The translations under genes were made by a program, and so were the position numbers. Positions 1-7,695 of a DNA stretch of 17,633 bases are shown here, piece after piece (position 1 is the stretch's first letter; each line of letters starts with the position of its first letter). The notes under the pieces were generated by a model, which made no database searches, was not told the DNA's origin, and saw only the letters and a program-made list of their open reading frames with translations. Source of the stretch: an uncultured Clostridium sp. (GTDB taxonomy: Bacteria > Bacillota > Clostridia > TANB77 > CAG-508); NCBI GenBank assembly GCA_900556865.1, contig USQS01000008.1, positions 1-17,633 of the forward strand. Reading direction: 5' to 3'.

Positions 1-1
1 T

Positions 2-367
2 ATGAATTTTTTACTTGCACTTGTTTTTGGAATAATATATATGGCTATATTTAAAATATGTGGTATTGCTGTGCTTTCAAATACGGTTGGTTCAATAATA
101 ATGCAAATGATATTGTATGTTATAACAATAAATATAGGTCTTGGGGTTTTTAACTTAATTCCACTTCCACCATTAGATGGGTCTAAAGTTATAAAACCAA
201 TTTTACCAGCAAAAGCAAAGGCATTTTTTGAAAATAATGAATATTATTTTTACATATTGTTTGTAATATTATGGATAACAGGAATTGCAGGAACAATAAT
301 ATCTCCAATAATTAATATTGTTTTCAAAGGATTAGTCAACTTACTTTCATTAATATTTAGAGTGTAA
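2..367 (+). CDS. Site-2 protease family (M50) membrane metalloprotease, 3' part
   Basis: This is the C-terminal ~121 residues of an intramembrane zinc protease of the M50/site-2 family; the gene is cut by the window edge. The diagnostic element is NLIPLPPLDG (about residues 51-60 of the visible part). In this family the Asp of that motif is the third zinc ligand and the motif sits in a transmembrane helix. Hydrophobic helices flank it on both sides. The HExxH motif that should lie nearer the N terminus is not visible, so the real start is upstream and the ATG at base 2 is only an internal methionine. Known relatives cleave membrane-embedded substrates; the substrate here cannot be told. The gene ends 25 bases before the next one and may share a transcript with it. 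Confidence 0.85.
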   Translation: MNFLLALVFGIIYMAIFKICGIAVLSNTVGSIIMQMILYVITINIGLGVFNLIPLPPLDGSKVIKPILPAKAKAFFENNEYYFYILFVILWITGIAGTIISPIINIVFKGLVNLLSLIFRV

Positions 368-392
368 AAATACGAGAGGGGAAGAAGATAAA

Positions 393-2754
393 ATGAGAAG
401 AAAAACGAGAAAACAGATAAATAGAGTACTATTAATTTTAGCATTAATATTTGTAATAATATTGCTTGCAGTTGTAATTGTAGTTTTGGTAAAATTAAGC
501 AAAACACCTCCGGTTTCATATGATGATGTTTTAGTGGGCAAAAATTATTTTAAAGAAATAACAATAGATTTATCTAAAAATGAAGTAAAAAGAGATGGTA
601 AAAAAACCAAACTTCAAAAAGAATTTGATATTTCGGAAGAAGAGGAAAATTCACTTTTTACTTCAGAAGAACAATTAATGAGTTTTTTATCTAAATCTTC
701 TTTTTCTGTTTCTAAAGAGAATGGCATAATTAAAATAAAAAACCCATATCAAACTAAATGCTTTATAGTTGAAGCAGATGAGATAAAAGAAAAAGTTGAT
801 GGGGAAGAAATTAATGAAGTACAAGATGGTTTGTTTATATTAAGTTTTTATTCTGAAAAGCTTACAAAAGCAATGTTTAATTATTACCAAGATAAAGAAT
901 ATATAAAAAATATATTTAGTGATGAAGTTTTTATAAATAAAGTAATTAATGATGTTTCACAAACAATGTATGGACAAGTTCAAATAGATTTAGCAGGATA
1001 TAAAAGTTTGGGTGTAACATCAATGGGATTAGATAATTTTCAAAAAATAATAAAAGAAAATGGAAACCCAAAAGATGTTGTAATTGCAACAATTGGATAT
1101 GGTGTGAATGTACAAAATGAGATTTTTAAAGATAGATTGACAGAAAATTATTATAATTTTATGTCTAATAACAATAAAATACAAGAAACTGTAGAACAAG
1201 GAAGTAGAATAGCTGAAGTATTAGTTGATTCAACAACTTCAAATGTTAAATTAATGCCACTTGTAGTAGTGGATAAAGATGGATATTATTCAACTTCAAA
1301 TATAATTAGGGCAATAGCATATTCGGTGAAAAATGCAGATGTTGCGTGTTATGAATTGGTTAATGAAGAAAATAAAGCTATAAATTTATCTTTAGAAAAA
1401 GCATTTAAAGAAAATTTGCCAATTTGTGTTGTTTCTTCAAATGAAGATGTTTACCCAGCAAACAATGGGATGACAATAGCAGTTTCATCTTTAGATAGAG
1501 AACTAAAAATAACAGATTATTCATCAAAGGGAGATTTTATTGATTTTGCAGCCTCTAGTACAGATGTTGCAGAAATTTTTAATCAAAATGCTACAGTTTC
1601 AAGGTGGTCTGGACCACGGATATTCTAATGCACAAATTGTTGCTGCAATTGCAATGATAAAAACCTATAATAAAGAAGGAACAATTTTAGATATTTATAA
1701 TTTTTTAAGGAATTTCTGTTTAGATTTAGGAGATAGCGGTAAAGATAATTTGTATGGATATGGTATGCCACAATTTTCTAAATTAACAATTTCAGATATA
1801 GATAAAGATTCTCCAGAGTTTACTGCTATTGAGTTTGAAAATGAAACGTGGGAAGCTTTAAAACAGGTAAAAATAAAGGCAAAAGATAATATAAGAATTC
1901 ATTCATGGGCTGTTACCACTTCAGAAGAAAATCCAAAAACCGAAGAGTGGAAAGTGCTAGAAAGTTTAACGTCGGAGCTAGATGTTGTTTCAGAAATAAC
2001 ACAAAATGGAAAATATTATATATGGGTTAGAGATTCGGCAGGAAATACTAAAAAACAAGATATACAAGTAGACAAAGTAGATAATACACCTCCAAAAATT
2101 GCATACACAATAGATAAAACTACTTTGAGCTCAGGATATGTAACAATAAATGTTACAGCAGAAGATAATGAATCAGGCTTATATGATAGTCCATTTAGTT
2201 GGGATAAAATAACATGGACCAAGGAAGATAGTACAAAAAGAGTAACACAAAATGGTAGATATAAAGTTTATGCAGAAGATAATTTAGGAAATATTAGTGA
2301 ACAAGAAATTGTTGTTGATTGTTTCCCTCAAGAAGGTAGATATAATTTAGGAGATGGAAACATAATTAGAAATATGTATGTATCTGCAGAATGGAATGAA
2401 AATACTAATAATAATGTACAAATTGTGTTTAACCAAGGACTAAATATTGTTGGATGGCAAATAACAAATTCTGTATATGCTCCAAATGATTTTGTAGAAA
2501 TAAATAGACAAAATAGTAGACAAGAAAATAATAATAGAACGAATAATACTAGCGCACCAAGAGATGTACTAATAAGCAATATGACTATAAATAATAATGT
2601 GGTTTCAAATGATAATCAAGTTCAAGAAGAAGATACAGAGCCTATAACAATAACTATATCTTGTGATTTAAATGTAACATATTATTTATGGGTAAAAGAT
2701 AGAAATGGTAATGTTAATTATCAAAGTTTTAGTATAGCTAAAGCAGAAGTATAG
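393..2754 (+). pseudogene. Membrane-anchored subtilisin-fold (S8) pseudoprotease with Ig-like repeats, frameshifted
   Basis: Two overlapping frames (393-1628, and 1540-2754 in the +1 frame) together give a ~786-residue protein. The first frame has a basic N terminus, one transmembrane helix (about residues 11-34), an extracellular linker and a peptidase S8 fold from about residue 228. The fold is clear from IATIGYGVN (the VAVIDTGV position), VEQGSRIAEV (HGTHVAG position), VKLMPLVVVDKDG, VVSSN (AAGN position) and YPANNGMTIAVSSLD. The catalytic Asp is Gly235 and the catalytic His is Gln269; the oxyanion Asn (N350) remains. The first frame stops just after RWSG, where the GTS motif should be, and the second resumes with GYSNAQIVAAIAMI. 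A one-base surplus near 1600-1620 explains the break. The second frame then carries three similar Ig-like repeats ending in patterns such as YYIWVRDSAGN, YKVYAEDNLGN and YYLWVKDRNGN. A GAGGGG ribosome site (374-379) precedes the ATG. The function is unknown; a surface scaffold or binding role is inference. The break could be mutation, sequencing error or, less likely, recoding. Confidence 0.7.
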
Positions 2755-2768
2755 AAATAAAAGCTTAA

Positions 2769-2821
2769 AGAACAAAATGGGTATGATTAAAATTTGTAAT
2801 ATTGTGACCCATCTTTGTTCT
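2769..2821. other. Inverted repeat upstream of pta
   Basis: AGAACAAAATGGGT at 2769-2782 pairs with ACCCATCTTTGTTCT at 2807-2821, a 14-pair stem with one bulged base and a 24-base loop. It lies just after the subtilisin-fold gene. No run of T follows, so it is not a classical terminator. It could be an mRNA 3' end stabiliser, an atypical terminator or an operator. Confidence 0.55.
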
Positions 2822-2860
2822 ATAGAATGTATTTATATAAAGGATGTTTAGAGAATTTTA

Positions 2861-2866
2861 TATAAT
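2861..2866 (+). promoter_or_regulatory. Probable -10 box of the pta promoter
   Basis: A perfect TATAAT lies 25 bases before the pta ATG, inside a block TATATAATATAAAAA that recurs upstream of ackA. No good -35 box is found 16-18 bases upstream, so the promoter is weak by consensus or depends on an activator. Confidence 0.45.
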
Positions 2867-2890
2867 ATAAAAAGTAAAGGAGTGTTTAAA

Positions 2891-3889
2891 ATGTCATTTA
2901 TTGAAGATATTAAAAATAGAGCAAAAGAGGATTTAAAAACTATTATTCTTCCAGAAGCAGAGGATATACGTGTTATTAAAGCAGCAAAAAAAGTGGTAAC
3001 ACAGGGGTTTGCAAATATAGTTTTGCTTGGAGATGAAGAAAAGGTTTTTGAAATTTGTCAAAAAAACAATATGGATATTGAGGGAGTTACAATTATAAAC
3101 CCTCTTAAGTCTCACAAAAAGCAAGAGTATATTCAAAAGTTATATGAATTAAGAAAGACTAAAGGAATGACTATTGAACAAGCAGAAGAGCTTTTAAAAG
3201 AACCAATTTATTTTGGTATGATGATGTTAGATGATGAAACATCTAATGCAGATGGACTTGTATCTGGTGCAGCACATTCTACTGCAAATACATTAAGACC
3301 AGCCTTGCAGATTTTAAAAACTGCCCCAGGAACTAAACTTGTTTCCGCATTTTTTGTAATGTGTGTTCCAAATTGTGAGTATGGAGAAAAGGGGACTTTT
3401 ATATTTGGTGATAGTGGTTTAAATGAAAACCCTACAGCAGAAGAGCTTGCTCAAATAGCGATATCTTCTAGTAATAGTTTTAAAAATCTGGTTGGAAAAG
3501 AGCCAAAAGTTGCTATGCTTTCATATTCTACTTATGGAAGTGCTAAATCTGAATTAACTCAAAAGGTTGTAGAAGCAACTGAAATTTTAAATAAAATAGC
3601 ACCAGAGATTAAAGCAGATGGAGAGCTTCAACTTGATGCTGCTATTGTTCCAGAGGTTTCTAAATTAAAAGCACCAGGAAGTAGAATTGAAGGTAATGCA
3701 AATGTTTTAATTTTTCCAGATTTAAATGCAGGAAATATAGGATATAAATTAGTTCAAAGATTAGCAAAAGCAGAAGCGTATGGGCCATTATGCCAAGGTA
3801 TTAAAAAGCCAGTAAATGACTTGTCTCGTGGGTGTTCAGTAGATGATATTGTGGGAGTGGTTGCAATTACTGCTGTGCAAGCCAAGTAA
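2891..3889 (+). CDS. pta: Phosphate acetyltransferase (Pta)
   Basis: This cytosolic enzyme converts acetyl-CoA plus phosphate to acetyl phosphate, the first step of ATP-yielding acetate formation. The 332-residue length fits the short single-domain Pta class. Family signatures are clear: GLVSGAAHSTANTLRPALQ in the middle, and near the C terminus KAPGSRIEGNANVLIFPDLN followed by GNIGYKLVQRLAKAEAYGP. I choose ATG 2891 because AAAGGAG (2876-2882) is eight bases before it; the in-frame GTG at 2882 overlaps that ribosome site. The partner acetate kinase gene follows after 78 bases with its own likely promoter. The sequence appears intact. Phosphotransbutyrylase is a related alternative, but the pairing with ackA and the motif set favour Pta. 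Confidence 0.95.
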   Translation: MSFIEDIKNRAKEDLKTIILPEAEDIRVIKAAKKVVTQGFANIVLLGDEEKVFEICQKNNMDIEGVTIINPLKSHKKQEYIQKLYELRKTKGMTIEQAEELLKEPIYFGMMMLDDETSNADGLVSGAAHSTANTLRPALQILKTAPGTKLVSAFFVMCVPNCEYGEKGTFIFGDSGLNENPTAEELAQIAISSSNSFKNLVGKEPKVAMLSYSTYGSAKSELTQKVVEATEILNKIAPEIKADGELQLDAAIVPEVSKLKAPGSRIEGNANVLIFPDLNAGNIGYKLVQRLAKAEAYGPLCQGIKKPVNDLSRGCSVDDIVGVVAITAVQAK

Positions 3890-3906
3890 AAAAAAATGAA
3901 AATCAC

Positions 3907-3935
3907 TTGTAATTTTAGAGTTTAAAGTATATAAT
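3907..3935 (+). promoter_or_regulatory. Probable sigma-A type promoter of ackA
   Basis: TTGTAA (3907-3912, 4 of 6 to consensus), a 17-base spacer and TATAAT (3930-3935) lie between pta and ackA. The -10 block TATATAATATAAAAA is the same as the one upstream of pta. An AAAGGAAG ribosome site (about 3954-3960) follows. Confidence 0.5.
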
Positions 3936-3967
3936 ATAAAAAATAAAAAGAGAAAGGAAGATTTTTA

Positions 3968-5158
3968 ATGAAAATTTTAGTACTAAATTGTGGAAGCTCA
4001 TCACTTAAATACCAATTAATTAATATGGAAACAGAAGAAGTATTAGCTTCTGGAAAATATGAGAGGATAGGAGAGCAAGAAGCTTTTATCACACATAAAG
4101 CGTGTGGAAAAAAAGTAACAATAAACCATGTGGCATTAGACCATACAGAAGCAATAGATTTTACATTAAAACAATTAACAAATCCTGAATATAAAGTAAT
4201 AGACAGTTTAGATGAAGTAAATGCTATAGGGCACAGACTAGTTCATGGAGGAGAAAAAATAAGTCAATCTGTAATTATTGATAAAAATGTTGTAGATGTT
4301 TTAAAAGAATGCACAGATTTAGCTCCATTACATAACCCTGCAGGAATAATGGGAATTGAGGCATGTCAAAAAGTAATGCCAGGAAAACCAATGGTAGGAG
4401 TGTTTGATACAGCATTTCATCAAACAATGCCAAAAGAACACTATATTTACCCAATAGCATATGAGTTTTATGAAAAATATGGAATAAGAAAATATGGGTT
4501 CCATGGAACTTCACATATGTATGTTTCAAATAGATTAGCTGAAATAAAAAATAAAGATATTAAAGATTTAAAAATAGTTACTTGCCATTTAGGTCAAGGT
4601 TCAAGCATTTGTGCAGTAGATGGAGGAAAATCTGTAGATACATCTATGGGGCTTACTCCTTTAGGTGGAATACCAATGGTTACAAGAAGCGGGGATTTAG
4701 ATCCTTCAGTTGTCACATTTTTAATGAAAAAAGAAAATTTAACAGCAGATGGTGTTGAAAATGTACTTAATAAAAAATGTGGAGTACAAGGAATTTCTGG
4801 TTTAGCTCCAGACTTTAGAGAAATAGAAGCAGCGTCTTATGGAGATAATGAAAGAGCTAAAATTGCAATTAAGCAATTTACATATAGTATTGCAAGCTAT
4901 ATAGCCAAATATGCAGTTGCAATGAGAGGAATAGATGCAATAGTATTTACAGGTGGAGTTGGAGAAAACCAAATAAATATTAGAAAATGGGTATGTGAAC
5001 AACTAGAATTTATGGGAGTTAAAATAGATACTGAAGCAAATAACATGAGAGGAGAAGAAAAGAAAGTATCTAAAGAAGATTCAAAAGTTGAAATATATGT
5101 AATACCAACAAATGAAGAACTTATGATTGCCAAAGAAACTCAAAAGCTAATTTCATAA
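3968..5158 (+). CDS. ackA: Acetate kinase (AckA)
   Basis: It transfers the phosphate of acetyl phosphate to ADP, giving acetate and ATP; with Pta it forms the fermentative acetate pathway in the cytosol. At 396 residues it has the usual family length. All landmark motifs of the ASKHA-fold acetate kinase are present: NCGSSSLKYQ near residue 7, GHRLVHGG near 88-94, DTAFHQTMP with the catalytic Asp at 147, YGFHGTSH at 176-183, CHLGQGSS, the TRSGDLDP arginine region, FTGGVGEN (adenine site) and the C-terminal NEELMIA. By homology the key residues N7, R90, D147 and H179 are kept. The next gene starts 22 bases after the stop and is probably co-transcribed. Confidence 0.98.
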   Translation: MKILVLNCGSSSLKYQLINMETEEVLASGKYERIGEQEAFITHKACGKKVTINHVALDHTEAIDFTLKQLTNPEYKVIDSLDEVNAIGHRLVHGGEKISQSVIIDKNVVDVLKECTDLAPLHNPAGIMGIEACQKVMPGKPMVGVFDTAFHQTMPKEHYIYPIAYEFYEKYGIRKYGFHGTSHMYVSNRLAEIKNKDIKDLKIVTCHLGQGSSICAVDGGKSVDTSMGLTPLGGIPMVTRSGDLDPSVVTFLMKKENLTADGVENVLNKKCGVQGISGLAPDFREIEAASYGDNERAKIAIKQFTYSIASYIAKYAVAMRGIDAIVFTGGVGENQINIRKWVCEQLEFMGVKIDTEANNMRGEEKKVSKEDSKVEIYVIPTNEELMIAKETQKLIS

Positions 5159-5180
5159 GTAATTAAAGGAGTACAATAAT

Positions 5181-6350
5181 ATGAAGAAAATAAAGATATT
5201 TGCAATTTTAGCAGTGATTAATATTTTAATAAATATGATATATAGTACATTTAAATTTAATGTAAATGCAGAAAATGAAATACCAGATGTAGATACAAAT
5301 ACAAGTAATAGTGTTGAAGCAGAACAAAATAAAACAAATAGTGTTTCAGAAGAAGAAACAAAAACCAATTCAGCCCCAAATAATGTAACAAGCAATGAAA
5401 CTAAAAAAAATCAAGTTAAGGCAACTAAATCAGAAATAGCAAATTTGAAAAGTTTAGGTATTACACCAAACGATTTTAAAGGTTTTAAGCCAACTACATT
5501 TTCTTATAATATTAATGTTCCGAATGATGTTGAAACTGTAAATGTTTATGCAACACCTCAAGATAGAAGAGCAAGAGTAACAGGTTTAGGAAATCAAAAA
5601 TTAAATCTTGGAAAAAATACTATAAAAATAACGGTTACTGCAGAAAGTGGAACAAAAAAAGAGTATACATTAAATATAACAAGACAGGAAGAAAAAGAAG
5701 AGGAAAAAGTAACTAAAAATACTTCGTCAGAAATGCCAAATTCAAAAGATTTAATTGAGTTAGGACTAAAAGGATATGAAATTACGCCAAAGTTTTCGCC
5801 AGATGTATATTCATATAAAGCTTTTATAAATGCAGATATTTCAGAGGTGGAAGTTGTTACTAAAGAGGCTTCTGATAAAGTTGAGGTTGAAGTTGTAGGA
5901 AATAAAGATTTAATTAATGGAGAAAATTTAATTACTATTTTTGTATATAATAAAGATACAAAGCAAAATTCTACTTACCAGATTGATTTAAGTAAAACTA
6001 ATATAAATTTTGAAGAAAATAATGCGACTTTGACAAATGCAACTAAAAAGGCTAATTTTATAATAAATATAATTTTGGGTGTAATAATATTTATTTTAAT
6101 TATGTTTGTAATATTTATTATATTTAAGGTTAAAGCCAAAAGAGAAGAATATGAGGATGACGACGATGAAGAAGATATTTATAATAATAAATTAGATTTA
6201 GATGATGAAGATGAATTTTTTGATAGAATTAATAAAAATACAAGTTTAAAAAATGACAAAAAAGATACTCAAAAGCAAGCTGATGAGATAGAAATTATAA
6301 ATTATGATGATTATTTAAAAAAGAAGAAAAATAAAGGAAAGCATTTTTAG
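5181..6350 (+). CDS. Secreted, C-terminally anchored protein with two cadherin-like beta-sandwich domains
   Basis: The 389-residue protein starts with a signal peptide (MKKIKIFAILAVINILINM) and a likely cleavage after FNVNA at about residue 30. An Asn/Thr/Glu-rich linker follows (31-85). Two copies of a cadherin-like beta-sandwich domain come next (about 87-168 and 188-271), each with the pattern LGI/LGLxxxxxTPxFxPxxxxY and a later L..GxNxIxIxV segment. A strong transmembrane helix lies at 292-317. The cytoplasmic tail is very acidic at 324-346 (DDDDEED, DLDDEDE) and ends in a lysine-rich stretch. Such domains usually occur in cell-surface proteins, perhaps binding wall polymers; the exact role is unknown. 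AAAGGAG (5165-5171) lies ten bases before the ATG. It is 22 bases from ackA, so it is probably in the same operon, and a terminator follows directly. Confidence 0.75.
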   Translation: MKKIKIFAILAVINILINMIYSTFKFNVNAENEIPDVDTNTSNSVEAEQNKTNSVSEEETKTNSAPNNVTSNETKKNQVKATKSEIANLKSLGITPNDFKGFKPTTFSYNINVPNDVETVNVYATPQDRRARVTGLGNQKLNLGKNTIKITVTAESGTKKEYTLNITRQEEKEEEKVTKNTSSEMPNSKDLIELGLKGYEITPKFSPDVYSYKAFINADISEVEVVTKEASDKVEVEVVGNKDLINGENLITIFVYNKDTKQNSTYQIDLSKTNINFEENNATLTNATKKANFIINIILGVIIFILIMFVIFIIFKVKAKREEYEDDDDEEDIYNNKLDLDDEDEFFDRINKNTSLKNDKKDTQKQADEIEIINYDDYLKKKKNKGKHF

Positions 6351-6356
6351 ATTTTT

Positions 6357-6393
6357 CCAAAGGCTGTTTTAGAGGTCTTTGGAATTTTTTTTT
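6357..6393 (+). terminator. Rho-independent terminator of the ackA block
   Basis: CCAAAGGC (6357-6364) pairs with GGTCTTTGG (6374-6382), with a small loop, G-T pairing and one unpaired base. It is followed by AA and nine T residues. It lies seven bases after the stop of the preceding gene. Confidence 0.85.
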
Positions 6394-6403
6394 GAAATTT
6401 TAA

Positions 6404-6432
6404 TTGACAAAAGAACGAATGTTTGATATTAT
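6404..6432 (+). promoter_or_regulatory. Sigma-A type promoter of the rhuM-like gene
   Basis: A perfect -35 TTGACA (6404-6409), exactly 17 bases, then TATTAT (6427-6432). A GAGG ribosome site at 6449-6452 precedes the ATG by ten bases. The gene is thus transcribed independently of its neighbours. Confidence 0.85.
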
Positions 6433-6462
6433 ATAACAAATAAGAAATGAGGTTGATATAAT

Positions 6463-7488
6463 ATGAATAGTAAATTAATAGGAAATGAAAAGGATATTAT
6501 ATTTTATACTGATGAAGATGGAAAAACTAATATAGAAGTTGTTTTACAAAATGAGGATATATGGCTTAATGCACAAGCAATTGCTGAATTGTTTAATGTT
6601 AATGACAAAGCAATTTATAAACATATAGCTAATATATATGAACAAGAGGAATTAGAGGAAATTTCAACAGTCTCCATTTTGGAGACTATTGGAAAGAACG
6701 GACATAGATATAAAACAAAGTATTATAATTTAGATATGATTATATCTATTGGATATAGAGTAAATTCAAAGAAAGCCGTAAAATTTAGGCAATGGGCAAG
6801 TAAAATTATTAAAGAATATATAATAAAGGGTTTTGCTTTAGATGATGATAGATTTTTAAAAGGTGGAAAAGTAAATAGACAATATTTTGATGAGTTATTA
6901 GAAAGAATAAAAGTAATTCGCACAAGTGAAAGAATGGCTTATCAAAAAATAACAGATATATTTATAGCAACATCTATTGATTATGACAAAAAATCAGAAG
7001 AAGCTTATACATTTTTTAAAATAATTCAAAATAAATTACATTATGCTATAACAAGTCATACTGCAGCTGAATTAATATATGAAAGAGCGAATGCAGAAAA
7101 AGAGAATATGGGATTAACGACTTGGAAACAAGCTCCGAATGGAATGATATATAAATATGATGTTGGAATAGCAAAAAATTATTTAGATGAGACAGAGTTG
7201 AGAAAATTGAATAATCTAACTAATTTATTTTTAGATTATGCAGAAGAAATGGCTGAAGATAATCAAGTAATGACAATGAAAGATTGGATAAACGAAACTG
7301 ATAGTCTATTGAAATTTAGAAAGAAAGAAATATTACAAAATTCAGGAAAGATTTCTCATAAACAAGCTATTGAAAAAGCAGAAAATGAATATGAAAAATA
7401 TAAAATAATTCAAGATAAGAAATTTATTTCTGATTTTGATATGTTACTTTTAGAAGCGGAAAATGTTAATAAAATAGATAAAAAGTAA
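6463..7488 (+). CDS. rhuM: RhuM family protein
   Basis: The 341-residue product belongs to the RhuM (virulence protein RhuM) family, first named from a Salmonella pathogenicity island and common on mobile and defence-rich DNA. The N-terminal region has the family pattern IEVVLQNEDIWLNAQAIAELF (about 24-44), a helix-turn-helix-like segment, then NDKAIYKHIANIYEQEEL, then YYNLDMIISIGYRVNSKKA (87-105) and FRQWASKIIKEYIIKGF. These are hallmark segments. The C-terminal half (about 150-341) is helical and includes a conserved SHTAAELIYERAN segment. The biochemical function is not established; the N-terminal part suggests DNA binding. It is flanked by its own promoter and terminator, like an independent cassette between housekeeping genes and the radical SAM operon. 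A 7-base-pair inverted repeat (6669-6687) lies within the coding region. Confidence 0.85.
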   Translation: MNSKLIGNEKDIIFYTDEDGKTNIEVVLQNEDIWLNAQAIAELFNVNDKAIYKHIANIYEQEELEEISTVSILETIGKNGHRYKTKYYNLDMIISIGYRVNSKKAVKFRQWASKIIKEYIIKGFALDDDRFLKGGKVNRQYFDELLERIKVIRTSERMAYQKITDIFIATSIDYDKKSEEAYTFFKIIQNKLHYAITSHTAAELIYERANAEKENMGLTTWKQAPNGMIYKYDVGIAKNYLDETELRKLNNLTNLFLDYAEEMAEDNQVMTMKDWINETDSLLKFRKKEILQNSGKISHKQAIEKAENEYEKYKIIQDKKFISDFDMLLLEAENVNKIDKK

Positions 7489-7506
7489 TAATCAAATAGT
7501 TTAAAT

Positions 7507-7547
7507 AAAAAAACAGAATTTAGCGAAAACTAAATACTGTTTTTTTA
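7507..7547 (+). terminator. Rho-independent terminator after rhuM
   Basis: AAAAAAACAGAATTTAG (7507-7523) pairs with CTAAATACTGTTTTTTT (7530-7546) around a CGAAAA loop; one A-A mismatch interrupts the stem. The A and T tracts on either side let it act in both directions. Confidence 0.85.
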
Positions 7548-7581
7548 ATCCTATAAAGAAAGTTATCAAAATATACTTGTC

Positions 7582-7628
7582 ATAAAAAAATATAAGCAAC
7601 ATAAATTTATAGTATAAAAAAATATAAG
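7582..7628 (+). repeat. Tandem 15-base direct repeats upstream of the radical SAM operon
   Basis: ATAAAAAAATATAAG occurs at 7582-7596 and again, identically, at 7614-7628. The copies are 32 bases apart, close to three helical turns, and the second ends three bases before the -35 box. They could be an operator or activator pair. In such AT-rich DNA chance is a real alternative. Confidence 0.45.
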
Positions 7629-7631
7629 GTA

Positions 7632-7660
7632 TTGACAAAACAAAAAGTTGTATATAAAAT
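7632..7660 (+). promoter_or_regulatory. Sigma-A type promoter of the radical SAM operon
   Basis: TTGACA (7632-7637), a 17-base spacer and TAAAAT (7655-7660, 5 of 6). An ideal AAGGAGGT ribosome site (7681-7688) sits seven bases before ATG 7696. A weaker upstream pair, TTGTCA (7577-7582) and CATAAA (7600-7605), is also possible. This is the only strong promoter seen before the six-gene cluster. Confidence 0.75.
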
Positions 7661-7695
7661 GGTTATAACTTAAAAAAGATAAGGAGGTATGAAAG

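Noticed and set aside
1591..1628. Programmed +1 frameshifting to make the full subtilisin-fold protein
   Set aside because: No prfB-like stop-codon context or recognised slippery sequence at the junction; an extra base is the simpler explanation, though not proven.
2778..2852. A 24-codon frame starting at ATG 2778 upstream of pta
   Set aside because: No ribosome site, and it lies inside the hairpin region; most likely chance. A leader peptide cannot be excluded but nothing supports it.
7489..7695. Search for a RiPP precursor peptide before the radical SAM operon
   Set aside because: The gap holds only the rhuM terminator, the direct repeats, the promoter and the ribosome site of the first gene; no short frame with a start signal is seen. 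The gap at 12937-12982 is too short.
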